Source: Aliamphritea ceti
GTDB taxonomy: Bacteria; Pseudomonadota; Gammaproteobacteria; Pseudomonadales; Balneatricaceae
DNA: 64,000 nucleotides
Assembly: GCF_024347215.1 (NCBI RefSeq)
Contig: NZ_AP025282.1
Span: 2,976,001 to 3,040,000, forward strand
Reading direction: 5' to 3'
Position 1 is the first letter of the stretch. Every line of letters begins with the position of its first letter. Made by a program: the position numbers and the translations under genes. Below, piece after piece: positions 52,175 to 61,290 of the stretch. Below the pieces are notes generated by a model. It was given only the letters and a program-made list of their open reading frames with translations. It was not told where the DNA came from and did not search any database.

Positions 52175-53434
52175 ATGACAGTTGAAAAAATAGATACGCT
52201 TGTTATAGGTGCCGGTCAGGCCGGCGTGGCCATGAGTGAACACCTTAGCAACCTCGACGTGCCACACCTGGTTCTGGAACGTGACCGTATTGCCGAAAAG
52301 TGGCGCTCTGCCCGCTGGGACTCTCTGGTTGCTAACGGTCCGGCCTGGCACGACCGCTTCCCGGGCCTGGAATTTGAAGATGTAGATCCGGATGCATTTG
52401 CCCCTAAAGAACGGGTTGCCGATTACTTCAACGACTATGCCAAAAAATTCAACGCGCCAATTCGTACCGGCATTGAAGTAAAGAATGTTGTTCGTAATGC
52501 AGATCAGCCAGGTTTTACAGTTGAAACATCTGAAGGCACCATCATTGCTAACCGTATCGTGTCAGCAACGGGTCCTTTCCAGCATCCTGTTATTCCACCG
52601 ATTGCACCGAAAGATGACAACCTTCACCAGATTCACTCTGCTGCTTACAGAAACCCTGAGCAACTGCCTGAAGGCGCTGTACTGGTTGTTGGCGCAGGCT
52701 CATCCGGCGCTCAGATTGCTGACGAATTACAGCGTTCTGGTAAGAAGGTATTCCTGTCTGTTGGTCCTCATGACCGTCCACCACGTTCATACCGTAACCG
52801 TGACTTCTGCTGGTGGTTAGGCGTTCTGGGTGAATGGGATGCTGAAGCAATGAAGCCAGGTACCGAACACGTCACTATTGCTGTAAGTGGTGCGAATGGC
52901 GGCCAGACTGTCGACTTCCGTCGCCTGGCAAACGAAGGCATGACACTGGTAGGCCTGACTAAAGCATTTAATAACGGTTCCGTTACTTTCCAGACAGACC
53001 TGGTAAACAACCTCAACCGTGGTGATGAGAACTATCTGGAACTGCTGGATGCTGCCGACGCTTACATTGAGCGCAACGGTCTGGATCTGCCAGAAGAGCC
53101 TGAAGCCCGTACCCGCTTCCCGGATGCTGAATGTGTAACCAACCCGATTCTTGAGCTGAATCTGGCTGAAGCCGGCATTACTTCGATTATCTGGGCAACC
53201 GGTTTCGCCACTGATTACAGCTGGCTGAACGTTGATGCTTTCGATGATAAAGGCAAGCCAGCTCACCAGCGCGGTGTGTCTACTGAACCGGGCATCTACT
53301 TCGTTGGCCTGCCATGGTTGTCACGTCGCGGCTCTACCTTCATCTGGGGTGTGTGGCACGACGCTAAGCACATTGCCGACCACATCGCGACACAGCGTAA
53401 ATACCTGTCTTACCGTGATGCTTCGCAGCGCTAA
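52175..53434 (+). CDS. Flavin-containing monooxygenase (CzcO/FMO family)
   Basis: A 419-residue FAD/NADPH monooxygenase. FAD Rossmann motif GAGQAGVAMSEHL (11-23), NADPH motif GAGSSGAQIADEL near 170, the FMO fingerprint region around ATGPFQHPVIPP, and the second ATG motif IIWATGFATDYSWL. Such enzymes oxidise N, S or carbonyl carbon of small substrates. It heads a unit with ridA and a DUF1028 gene. Rid proteins handle reactive imine/enamine products, which suggests an amine substrate. It does not resemble bacterial trimethylamine monooxygenase closely enough to name it. The ATG follows GGACTC. Confidence 0.9.
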   Translation: MTVEKIDTLVIGAGQAGVAMSEHLSNLDVPHLVLERDRIAEKWRSARWDSLVANGPAWHDRFPGLEFEDVDPDAFAPKERVADYFNDYAKKFNAPIRTGIEVKNVVRNADQPGFTVETSEGTIIANRIVSATGPFQHPVIPPIAPKDDNLHQIHSAAYRNPEQLPEGAVLVVGAGSSGAQIADELQRSGKKVFLSVGPHDRPPRSYRNRDFCWWLGVLGEWDAEAMKPGTEHVTIAVSGANGGQTVDFRRLANEGMTLVGLTKAFNNGSVTFQTDLVNNLNRGDENYLELLDAADAYIERNGLDLPEEPEARTRFPDAECVTNPILELNLAEAGITSIIWATGFATDYSWLNVDAFDDKGKPAHQRGVSTEPGIYFVGLPWLSRRGSTFIWGVWHDAKHIADHIATQRKYLSYRDASQR

Positions 53435-53458
53435 GTAACACCATAAATAGTTAAACCT

Positions 53459-53486
53459 CCATCAGGCCGGCTATATCTGGCCTGAT
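53459..53486 (+). other. Hairpin between FMO and RidA genes
   Basis: CATCAGGCC and GGCCTGATG form a 9-bp stem. There is no T-run, so it may adjust transcript levels rather than end the operon. Confidence 0.5.
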
Positions 53487-53513
53487 GCAATTCAGAATTA
53501 TTGGAGCAAGTTG

Positions 53514-53933
53514 ATGCCGACTCATACCCGCATCCGTATGTTCAACACTAAAGAAACCTATCCGAACCAGAGTCTGGATAACGACCTTTGCCAGGCAGTA
53601 CGTGCCGGCAACACCGTTTATGTCCGTGGACAGGTAGGTACAGATTTCGACGGCAACCTGGTTGGCCTGGGCGATCCCGCTGCCCAAACCGAACAGGCAA
53701 TGAAAAACGTTAAGCAATTACTGGAAGAAGCCGGTTCAGATATGAGCCACGTTGTTAAAACAACGACTTATATTACCGACCCCCGCTTTCGTGAAGCGGT
53801 TTATAAAGAAACCGGTAAGTGGTTCAAAGGTGTATATCCAATCTCAACTGGCCTGGTTGTTCAGGCGCTGGCACAACCAGAATGGTTGATGGAAATCGAT
53901 ATCATCGCCGTCATTCCGGACGATGAAGCCTGA
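53514..53933 (+). CDS. RidA/YjgF-family protein lacking the catalytic arginine
   Basis: A 139-residue RidA-fold protein (trimeric chorismate-mutase-like). AVRAGNTVYVRGQVGTDFDG, MKNVKQLLEEAGSDMSHVVK and the C-terminal MEIDIIAVIP are typical. At the position of the arginine needed for 2-iminoacid deamination (PARS in E. coli RidA) this protein has PISTG, so it belongs to the Rid subfamilies without that arginine. Its function is likely binding or processing of another intermediate from the FMO step. ATG at 53514 with GGAG; the TTG just before is not used. Confidence 0.88.
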   Translation: MPTHTRIRMFNTKETYPNQSLDNDLCQAVRAGNTVYVRGQVGTDFDGNLVGLGDPAAQTEQAMKNVKQLLEEAGSDMSHVVKTTTYITDPRFREAVYKETGKWFKGVYPISTGLVVQALAQPEWLMEIDIIAVIPDDEA

Positions 53934-53986
53934 TAGCTGCGCAGAACTTTTTGTAAGCATGCTTCAGCTCAATGAATTGAACCATA

Positions 53987-54016
53987 GCCCGCCTCCGAAA
54001 TGACGCGGGCATTTTC
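53987..54016 (+). terminator. Weak terminator between RidA and DUF1028 genes
   Basis: GCCCGC and GCGGGC form a 6-bp stem followed by ATTTTC. Confidence 0.5.
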
Positions 54017-54040
54017 ACAACCGCAGAACAGGATAACAAT

Positions 54041-54712
54041 ATGACATTTTCAGTTGCAGGAATTTGTCCTGATACCGGCATGGTCGGCTGTGCAATCACC
54101 TCTTCGAGCATTTGTGTCACCAGCCGGTGTGCCTTTGCCCGTAGCGGTACAGGTGTAGCACTCACTCAGAACATTACCAACCCTGACCTGGGCCCAATGG
54201 CACTGGACTTACTTGCGGAAGGACACAATGCCGAAGCGGTCATGGAAAAACTTCAGCAAGCCGAGCCCCATGTGCAGTGGCGCCAACTGGGCGTGCTGGA
54301 TAAAGACGGCAATGGCAGTACATTCAGCGGTTCCGAAGCACTGGGTATTTATGCCACCAGCGAAGGCACTAACTGTATTGCCATGGGCAATCTGTTAGCA
54401 AATACAGACGTGCCTAAAGCCATGGTTGAGCATTTCGAAAACAGTAGTGGTGACCTTGCAGACCGCCTGCTCGCAGCGCTTGAAGCAGGTCTGGCTGCCG
54501 GTGGAGAGCTGGGACCAGAGCATTCAGCAGGCTTACTGGTATACGGTGAGCCAAACTGGCCTATTGTCGACTTAAGAGTCGACTGGCACGTTTCACCTAT
54601 CAGTGAATTACGTATGGTACTGAACAACTATCAGCCACAGATGGATGCATATATTACCCGCGCTAAAGATCCGGCAAACGCAGAATCATATGGTGTACCG
54701 GGCGACGAATAA
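54041..54712 (+). CDS. DUF1028 family protein (Ntn-hydrolase-like)
   Basis: A 223-residue DUF1028 protein: FSVAGICPDTGMVGCAITSS at the N-terminus, GVALTQNITNPDLG, AMGNLLANTDVPKAM and GGELGPEHSAGLLVYGE. The family is predicted to have an Ntn-hydrolase-type fold and often sits beside ridA, M20 hydrolases and amine catabolic genes, but its activity is unassigned. The gene follows ridA on the same strand with its own terminator downstream. Confidence 0.88.
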   Translation: MTFSVAGICPDTGMVGCAITSSSICVTSRCAFARSGTGVALTQNITNPDLGPMALDLLAEGHNAEAVMEKLQQAEPHVQWRQLGVLDKDGNGSTFSGSEALGIYATSEGTNCIAMGNLLANTDVPKAMVEHFENSSGDLADRLLAALEAGLAAGGELGPEHSAGLLVYGEPNWPIVDLRVDWHVSPISELRMVLNNYQPQMDAYITRAKDPANAESYGVPGDE

Positions 54713-54731
54713 CGCCTCAGCATCCATTCCG

Positions 54732-54767
54732 GACCCGCCCGCCCATATCAGGCCCGCGGGTCTTTTA
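54732..54767 (+). terminator. Terminator after the DUF1028 gene
   Basis: GACCCGC and GCGGGTC stem with CTTTTA after it, closing the FMO-ridA-DUF1028 unit. Confidence 0.8.
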
Positions 54768-54859
54768 CTTACACCGCTAAACGCAGGTAATCTATACTTC
54801 TTATTGCATGTAACACAGCCAGATAAGTAAGAATAACAACAAAAGATGACGTACTGCTT

Positions 54860-55645
54860 ATGCCAAAGACTTCGCTTGCCAACCGTTATTTACAGGCTTG
54901 GAACAGCCATGATCCTGATCGGGTACTAAGTTTTTTTAACAAAGATGCAACCTATGTAGACTCTGGCCTGCTACAACAGGTACAAGGGCAGATGGTGGGT
55001 GACTATGTTGAGAAAATCATCCTTCTTTGCCCTGATGTCAGCTTTGAACTTCTTGACGGTGGAATTACCGGCAACGGCCGGGCCGCAATTCAGTGGCGTG
55101 CCACAGGTAAAGAACTTAATCGCCTCTGCCCACAAATCGACGCAGGCAGTATTGATACAATCTGCGGCTTGGACTATATCGTTCACGATCATGGCCAGTT
55201 ACTTTCTACCCATGTCTACTTCGATCTGAGCCCTTTCCTGCAAACCACTCACGTATCAGCTATAGCTGCCAGAAAGCATTATCAAAAATCAGGGCTTTCT
55301 GAACAGGAGCTGCGCAGTTATCAACAGCAACTCAACCAGTTGATGCAGCACCAACAGCTATATCTTAATAATAACCTGACTCTCGCAGAGCTGGCCGATG
55401 AACTGAACCTTTCCAGTAATCACTTATCACAGGTCATTAACAGCCAGTTTGGTTTCAGTTATTACGAGCTGCTCAACCATTACCGTATCGAAAAAGCTAA
55501 ACAGTTACTTCAGGAAACTGATCCACAGACCTCAACCCTGGACATCGCCTTCAACTCCGGTTTTGGTTCCGTTTCGGCTTTCTACCGCGCGTTCCAGCAG
55601 CATGTAAAAATGACGCCGGTGCAATACCGCAAGCGTTATTGTTAG
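54860..55645 (+). CDS. AraC-family regulator with an N-terminal SnoaL-like domain
   Basis: A 261-residue regulator. Residues 1-125 form a SnoaL/NTF2-like cone domain (RYLQAWNSHDPDRVLSFFNK, ATYVDSG, AAIQWRATGKE). A linker follows, then a C-terminal AraC DNA-binding domain (LTLAELADELNLSSNHLSQV, IAFNSGFGSVSAFYRAFQQH). The SnoaL fold commonly binds small ligands or acts as an isomerase. As an AraC sensor domain it is unusual. It lies in the middle of the catabolic region and is the best local candidate for the regulator of the 71-bp element. Confidence 0.88.
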   Translation: MPKTSLANRYLQAWNSHDPDRVLSFFNKDATYVDSGLLQQVQGQMVGDYVEKIILLCPDVSFELLDGGITGNGRAAIQWRATGKELNRLCPQIDAGSIDTICGLDYIVHDHGQLLSTHVYFDLSPFLQTTHVSAIAARKHYQKSGLSEQELRSYQQQLNQLMQHQQLYLNNNLTLAELADELNLSSNHLSQVINSQFGFSYYELLNHYRIEKAKQLLQETDPQTSTLDIAFNSGFGSVSAFYRAFQQHVKMTPVQYRKRYC

Positions 55646-55830
55646 TCCCATCTAAAAGCCCTCAAAACACCATCACTGATTACCACTGTTAATTTTTCCC
55701 AGTTTATACGCTGGGAAGTTTATTCCCTTCGCCTCTGTTTGAATGACAACAGATCAGCATTTCGATCTGCGGACACTATCTAAAAACATAAGGTCCGCTT
55801 CATTCACTGCAACAGACAAGCGAGCCAATC

Positions 55831-56190
55831 ATGAGCAACGTTTTCAAACTTGATCCTAACGGTATTAACGGTCAGACACTGGAACCTTCCGATTATGTTA
55901 CCGCGGAAAACCTGACATCCGGAACTGCCGTTGAAAGCGCCCAAACCTTTCTTATCAGTAACGATGAAAAGTTTTCCATCGGAGTATGGGAATGCAGCCC
56001 TTGTTGCGAAGAAATCGCAGCCTATCCCGGTGATGAATATTGTCGGGTAATGGAAGGCGCTGTTGAAATCACTGTCGATGGCAACACCGAGCGATATGAA
56101 GTTGGTGACAGCTTTGCCATTAAAAAAGGAACCCGTCTGACCTGGAATATGACCAGCCAGTTCAAAAAGTACTTCGTTCTGTACTGCTAA
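55831..56190 (+). CDS. Cupin-domain protein (DUF861/cupin_3)
   Basis: A 119-residue single cupin. FSIGVWECSPCCEEIAAYPG and DEYCRVMEGAVEITVDG with DSFAIKKGTRLTWNM are the cupin_3 pattern, related to ureidoglycine-type and EutQ-like proteins. Metal-binding histidines of classical cupins are absent; glutamates and cysteines stand in that region. It is 41 bases upstream of the flavoprotein gene, so the two are probably one transcript. Function unknown. Confidence 0.87.
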   Translation: MSNVFKLDPNGINGQTLEPSDYVTAENLTSGTAVESAQTFLISNDEKFSIGVWECSPCCEEIAAYPGDEYCRVMEGAVEITVDGNTERYEVGDSFAIKKGTRLTWNMTSQFKKYFVLYC

Positions 56191-56231
56191 GCCTCACCTT
56201 GTCTCCAACATAACAATAACAGGAGAGCAAA

Positions 56232-58298
56232 ATGTCCAGAGATCCTCGTTACGACATTCTCTTTGAGCCGGTCACTATCGGACCGGTCACTGCCAAAAAC
56301 CGTTTCTATGCCGTGCCTCATGCCGCAGGTATGGGTGACTACTATCCGCAAGCATCTGCCGAATTCCGTGGTACCAAAGCCGCCGGAGGCTGGGGTACAG
56401 TTTGCGTTGAACTGGCTGAAATTCACCCGAGTACGGATATTCTCCCTTACATTATGCCCCGCATGATGGATGATACAGACATCAGCTACCACCAGAATAT
56501 CGTCGAAAAAATTAAAGCCCATGATGCATTGGCAGGAATTGAAATCGGCCACAATGGCCTGAATTCATCTAACATTGTCAGCCGTGAAGTTCCTCTAGGC
56601 CCTTCCGGTAACGTCTTCAACGAATACTACCCGGTTCAGTCCCGCACCATGTCTAAAAGTGATATTCGCGACCTGTTGCGCTGGCAGCGCAACGCCGCAA
56701 TTCGCTCTAAAAAAGCTGGCTATGATGTCGTGTACATATATGCAGGGCACGGTATGGGAATCCCCCAACAATTCCTGTCACGACGTTACAACCGCCGAAC
56801 TGATGAGTACGGCGGAAGCTTTGAAAACAGAGCGCGTCTGCTCAAAGAAATGATCGAGGTGACCAAAGATGCCATCGGTGATACCTGTGCTGTAGCAGTA
56901 CGCTTCGGCATAGAAGAGTTGCTTGGCCCTGATGGAATTACCGCGAAAGAAGAAGGCCGTGCGGTCATTGAATATCTGGGAGAAATGCCTGATCTGTGGG
57001 ACGTTAATCTCAGCGACTGGACCAACGATTCGGTGTCGTCCCGTTTCTCCAGTGAAGGCTATCAGACGGAATACATCAGTGAAGTCAAACAACTCACTAG
57101 CAAACCCGTTGTAGGGGTTGGCCGCTTCACTTCCCCAGACAGCATGGTAAGCATTGTTAAACAGGGCATTGTCGACTTTGTCGGCGCAGCCCGCCCGTCA
57201 ATTGCAGATCCTTTCTTACCCAATAAGGTAGATCGGAATAATCTGGATGAAGTGCGTGAATGTATTGGCTGCAATATCTGTGTAAGTGGAGATCTGACCT
57301 ACACCACTATTCGATGCACTCAAAATCCGACAATCGGTGAAGAATGGCGTAAAGATTGGCATCCCGAACAGATAGCACCCAAACAAACCGATGCCTCCGT
57401 GCTGGTCGTCGGCTCCGGCCCTACGGGTTTAGAAGCCAGTTACCAACTGGCCCGACGCGGTTACGATGTAACCCTGGCTGAAGCCGGTACCGAACTGGGT
57501 GGCCGGGTGGAAAAAGAAGCCAAGTTACCAGGTCTGTCGGAATGGATTCGGGTCAAAGACTATCGTGAACTGCTGCTGAAGCAGATGGCTAACGTCAATA
57601 TCTATATGGACAGCCCCTTGAGCGCTGAAGAAGTACTGGAGTTTGGTTTTGATCATGTGCTGCTCGCCACCGGCGCTCACTGGCGCAAAGATGGCATCGG
57701 CCGGCATCATTACAAACCGGTACCCGGTTCAGAACAGGACAATGTGTTCACTCCCGATGACATCATGAATGACGCGGAAATCAGCGGACCGATCGTTATC
57801 TTTGACGACGATCATTACTACATGGGTGGTGTGATCGCTGAGAAGCTGGCGGCAGAAGGTCATCAGGTAGCACTGGTAACTCCTGCCGCACTGGTCTCTA
57901 TCTGGACGGAAAAAACCATGGAACAACATCGGATTCAGGCACGCCTGATGAATGCCGGTGTACGGCTAATTACTCAGCACAGTCTCGACCTGATAAGCGA
58001 TAGCGACGTGACCATCAGCTGCCTAACGACTGGTAATACTGAGCAAATTGGCTGTCTTTCTGTCGTGATGGTGACCTCTCGTCAGGCAAACGATGAGCTG
58101 TATCAAAAACTCGTCAGTGAACCGGAAGCTTTGCAGAACGCAGGCATTCTCAGCGTCAGTCAGGCCGGTGACGGTGAAGCTCCTTCCACCATTGCAGCAG
58201 CTGTATACGCGGGACACCGCTATGCCCGCCTGCTGGAAACAGAACCTCAGGAAATCCCATACAAACGGGAACGGGTAAAGCTAATTCATACCAGTTAA
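56232..58298 (+). CDS. Trimethylamine-dehydrogenase-like iron-sulfur flavoprotein
   Basis: A 688-residue protein starting RDPRYDILFEPVTIGPVTA, clearly of the trimethylamine/dimethylamine/histamine dehydrogenase group. An FMN TIM barrel (1-335), a 4Fe-4S motif CIGCNIC with a late Cys (Cys344, 347, 350, 362), and an ADP-binding domain (LVVGSGPTGLEASYQL). Catalytic Tyr170 and His173 (VYIYAGH) are kept. The cysteine that forms 6-S-cysteinyl FMN in TMADH is Ala31. Two of the three aromatic bowl residues that hold trimethylammonium are replaced (Leu61 for Tyr60, and the SGDL segment for Trp355). So FMN is probably non-covalent and the substrate is not trimethylamine. EtfBA encoded nearby is the likely electron acceptor. 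Confidence 0.92.
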   Translation: MSRDPRYDILFEPVTIGPVTAKNRFYAVPHAAGMGDYYPQASAEFRGTKAAGGWGTVCVELAEIHPSTDILPYIMPRMMDDTDISYHQNIVEKIKAHDALAGIEIGHNGLNSSNIVSREVPLGPSGNVFNEYYPVQSRTMSKSDIRDLLRWQRNAAIRSKKAGYDVVYIYAGHGMGIPQQFLSRRYNRRTDEYGGSFENRARLLKEMIEVTKDAIGDTCAVAVRFGIEELLGPDGITAKEEGRAVIEYLGEMPDLWDVNLSDWTNDSVSSRFSSEGYQTEYISEVKQLTSKPVVGVGRFTSPDSMVSIVKQGIVDFVGAARPSIADPFLPNKVDRNNLDEVRECIGCNICVSGDLTYTTIRCTQNPTIGEEWRKDWHPEQIAPKQTDASVLVVGSGPTGLEASYQLARRGYDVTLAEAGTELGGRVEKEAKLPGLSEWIRVKDYRELLLKQMANVNIYMDSPLSAEEVLEFGFDHVLLATGAHWRKDGIGRHHYKPVPGSEQDNVFTPDDIMNDAEISGPIVIFDDDHYYMGGVIAEKLAAEGHQVALVTPAALVSIWTEKTMEQHRIQARLMNAGVRLITQHSLDLISDSDVTISCLTTGNTEQIGCLSVVMVTSRQANDELYQKLVSEPEALQNAGILSVSQAGDGEAPSTIAAAVYAGHRYARLLETEPQEIPYKRERVKLIHTS

Positions 58299-58370
58299 TG
58301 CATTGCAACGCATTCAACTCAATCGAAACAGTTGCTGTACAAACAACAATAACAAAACCGGAGTCAACTC

Positions 58371-59543
58371 ATGACCAACACATCCCCTCTCGATATCAAT
58401 CGCTGGCAGGTAATTTTTGCTAATGTGTACCTCTGTACTCTGCCAGCGCTGGTTATTATTTTCCTGCCAATGCTGGTCGGCGGTATGGTAGAACATCTCG
58501 GTATGACCGCTCAACAGGCCGGCTTTGTCGCCACTGCAGATATGCTTGGCTATACCATAGGCACTGTCGTCTCTTTCTTCTTTATCCATAAACTCAACTG
58601 GCGCACCCTGACGCTGGGTTGCATCATTCTGATGGCTATCGCCAACGGAATATCCGGCACAATTACTGACTACGAAACCTTGCTGATCATCCGTTTTATC
58701 TCAGGTCTGGGCGGCGGTGTCCTAACTGCAGTAACCTTTGCTGCTATCGGTCAGATGCGTGATCCGGATTCAGCTTATGGTTGGTGGCTGGTCTTCCAAG
58801 CCGCTTTTGGTTTCGTCGGGTTCCAGTATTTCTGGGACATCAGTGTAAACGGCGGCTTTATCGTACTGACAGTATTGCTAGTGTTAGGCACCCTACTGAT
58901 CCGACTGGTCCCTGAACAGGCCTTGCAACAAGGCAACAGCCGTCAGGGAATTGATAAAAGCATGGTCGGCAAAGCGATTGCCGGAGTGGCTGCCATTTTA
59001 CTGGTGTACATCGGACTCATGGCTGAATACACCTACCTGGAACGGATAGGTAACGAAGCAGGCCTCAGCCCAGATGAAATCGGTACTGCCTTCTCAGCGA
59101 TGTCTATTGCTGGTCTGATCGGCGGTGGCCTTGCAGCAAAACTGGGTGCAAAGTTTGGCCGTCTGATTCCTGCTTTGCTGGGGGCTTGTGGCTGTATCGC
59201 TTCGTTCTACCTGCTGTCTGCCGACCAAATGGACTTTAGCCTCTATGCAGCTGCATGCTGCCTGTACTTCGGCCTTTGGAGCTTCCTGCTGCCATATCTG
59301 GTAGGTGCCTGTGCAGCCGTTGACAGCTCTGGCCGCACCCTGGCAATGGGTAACGCAGCCATCGGTGCAGGTCTAGCCTTTGGTCCATTCATTGCAGCCA
59401 GCCTGATCGGAGAAAACGGTTACGGCATTCTGGCGGGCGTTGCAACAGCCTTTGTTGCAGTTGGCTTCCTGCTAATACTGCCGTTGCTAAAAGCATTAGG
59501 TAACACAGCTGAACCAACAGCTAGCAGCCAACCAATCAATTAA
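58371..59543 (+). CDS. MFS transporter
   Basis: A 390-residue major facilitator with 12 predicted helices (WQVIFANVYLCTLPALVIIF first, GILAGVATAFVAVGFLLILP last). It lies between the flavoprotein and etfB genes on the same strand, so it probably imports the substrate of this pathway, or exports a product. No substrate motif is recognised. Confidence 0.9.
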   Translation: MTNTSPLDINRWQVIFANVYLCTLPALVIIFLPMLVGGMVEHLGMTAQQAGFVATADMLGYTIGTVVSFFFIHKLNWRTLTLGCIILMAIANGISGTITDYETLLIIRFISGLGGGVLTAVTFAAIGQMRDPDSAYGWWLVFQAAFGFVGFQYFWDISVNGGFIVLTVLLVLGTLLIRLVPEQALQQGNSRQGIDKSMVGKAIAGVAAILLVYIGLMAEYTYLERIGNEAGLSPDEIGTAFSAMSIAGLIGGGLAAKLGAKFGRLIPALLGACGCIASFYLLSADQMDFSLYAAACCLYFGLWSFLLPYLVGACAAVDSSGRTLAMGNAAIGAGLAFGPFIAASLIGENGYGILAGVATAFVAVGFLLILPLLKALGNTAEPTASSQPIN

Positions 59544-59552
59544 TTTCAGAGC

Positions 59553-59575
59553 CGCACCGGCTCATCACCGGTGCG
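59553..59575 (+). other. Hairpin between the MFS and etfB genes
   Basis: CGCACCGG and its complement form an 8-bp stem with a 7-nt loop and no T-run. It could shield the upstream mRNA or set relative expression. Confidence 0.5.
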
Positions 59576-59602
59576 AGGTTATACCTGCAAGGAAATCTGA
59601 TT

Positions 59603-60349
59603 ATGAAAATTATTGTCCCCGTTAAACGGGTAATTGACCCAAATGTCAAAGTCCGGGTCATGACAGATAACTCAGATGTAGATCTGAGTAATGTAAAAAT
59701 GGCCCTCAATCCATTCTGTGAAATAGCTGTAGAAGCCGCCATTCAGCTGAAAGAAAAGCAGCAGGCAGAAGAAATCATCGTTGTTTCTATCGGCGCTAAA
59801 GAATGTCAGGAACAGCTTCGTACCGCCCTGGCACTGGGCGCAGACCGGGCTATTCACATTAATGCAACGCCAGAAAACAGCTTGGATGTAGCTAAACTAC
59901 TCAAAGCTGTCGTGGATCAGGAACAACCTGGCCTGGTAATACTCGGAAAACAGTCTGTTGACGCTGATAACAATCAAACCGGCCAAATGCTTGCAGCTCT
60001 TACAGATATGCCTCAGGCAGCCTTCGCCTCAGAAATAGACCTGCAGGCGGACACTGTAACCGTCAACTGCGAAATCGATGACGGCATTCAGGTACTGAAT
60101 CTGGACTTACCCGCACTAATCACCACCGACCTACGCCTTAACGAACCCCGTTATGCTTCCCTGCCGAACATCATGAAAGCCAAGCGTAAACCGCTAACTG
60201 AAACCGATGCTGCAAGCTTAGGCGTTAATTTTAAAAACTCACTAAAAACCCTGCGAGTGGATTCCCCTACAGAACGACAGGCCGGTATTAAAGTGACATC
60301 AGCGAAAGAACTGCTCGATAAACTCACCCATGAAGCGAAGGTAATCTGA
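59603..60349 (+). CDS. etfB: Electron transfer flavoprotein beta subunit
   Basis: A 248-residue EtfB: MKIIVPVKRVIDPNVKVRV, NPFCEIAVEAAIQLKE, LGADRAIHI and the AMP-binding GKQSVDADNNQTGQMLAALT are typical. Its stop overlaps the etfA start by one base. The pair is likely dedicated to the flavoprotein dehydrogenase upstream, passing electrons towards ETF-ubiquinone oxidoreductase, which is not in the window. AAGGAAA precedes the ATG. Confidence 0.95.
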   Translation: MKIIVPVKRVIDPNVKVRVMTDNSDVDLSNVKMALNPFCEIAVEAAIQLKEKQQAEEIIVVSIGAKECQEQLRTALALGADRAIHINATPENSLDVAKLLKAVVDQEQPGLVILGKQSVDADNNQTGQMLAALTDMPQAAFASEIDLQADTVTVNCEIDDGIQVLNLDLPALITTDLRLNEPRYASLPNIMKAKRKPLTETDAASLGVNFKNSLKTLRVDSPTERQAGIKVTSAKELLDKLTHEAKVI

Positions 60350-61290
60350 TGACAATTCTGGTTATAGCGGAACATGACAATAACGAACTAAAACCCGCAA
60401 CCCTGCATGCAGTAAGCGCCGCCTGTGACATTGCCGCAACACATGGTGCTGAAATCCAGTTGCTCGTTGCAGGTTATCAGTGCACAGCGGTTTCAGAAAC
60501 AGCGTCAACTATCAGTGGTATTCACCAGGTAATCTGTGCTGATCAGCCAGAATATGCACAACAATTGGCAGAGAATATCAGCAAGCTGATCGTCGCCCTG
60601 GCCAGTGATTACAGCCATATCATTGCGGCAGCTACCAGCCAGGCAAAATCTACGTTACCGCAAGTGGCTGCGCTACTGGATGTAACTCAGATTTCAGACA
60701 TTAATCAGGTTATCAGTGCGGATACTTATCAACGTCCAATCTATGCAGGTAACGCCCTGGCAACCGTTCAAAGCAATGAGAAAACTCAGGTAATCACGGT
60801 CAGAACGACCGGTTTCCCTGCCGCACAAAATGATGGTCAGGCTAACATCAGCAGCACTGATTTATGTTTCAGCACCAATAAAATACGCTTTATCGAAAAC
60901 CGCCTGTCGCACTCAGAGCGACCAGAACTTACCTCCGCCCGCATAGTCATCTCAGGTGGCCGTGGCATGGGTAGTAAGGAGAACTTTGCCTTACTGGACC
61001 CTCTGGCGGACAAGCTGGGGGCCGCTATAGGAGCGTCCCGTGCAGCGGTTGATGCCGGATATGTTCCAAACGATATGCAGGTAGGTCAAACCGGGAAAAT
61101 AGTTGCACCTGAGCTCTATATTGCCGTCGGTATATCCGGAGCAATTCAGCATCTGGCAGGGATGAAAGATTCCAAAACAATTGTCGCGATTAATACAGAT
61201 GAAGAAGCACCTATTTTCTCAGTGGCAGACTATGGGCTGGTTGCGGACCTGTTTGAAGTCGTGTCAGAACTGACTTCAGAGCTTAAATGA
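60349..61290 (+). CDS. etfA: Electron transfer flavoprotein alpha subunit
   Basis: A 313-residue EtfA with the C-terminal FAD domain SGGRGMGSKENFALLDPLAD, GASRAAVDAGYVPND, QVGQTGKIVAPELYIAVGIS and GAIQHLAGM. The N-terminal half is more divergent than that of housekeeping EtfA, as in catabolic copies. It is translationally coupled to etfB by a TGATG overlap. Its stop is the first of a series of stop codons at 12-13-base spacing. Confidence 0.95.
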   Translation: MTILVIAEHDNNELKPATLHAVSAACDIAATHGAEIQLLVAGYQCTAVSETASTISGIHQVICADQPEYAQQLAENISKLIVALASDYSHIIAAATSQAKSTLPQVAALLDVTQISDINQVISADTYQRPIYAGNALATVQSNEKTQVITVRTTGFPAAQNDGQANISSTDLCFSTNKIRFIENRLSHSERPELTSARIVISGGRGMGSKENFALLDPLADKLGAAIGASRAAVDAGYVPNDMQVGQTGKIVAPELYIAVGISGAIQHLAGMKDSKTIVAINTDEEAPIFSVADYGLVADLFEVVSELTSELK

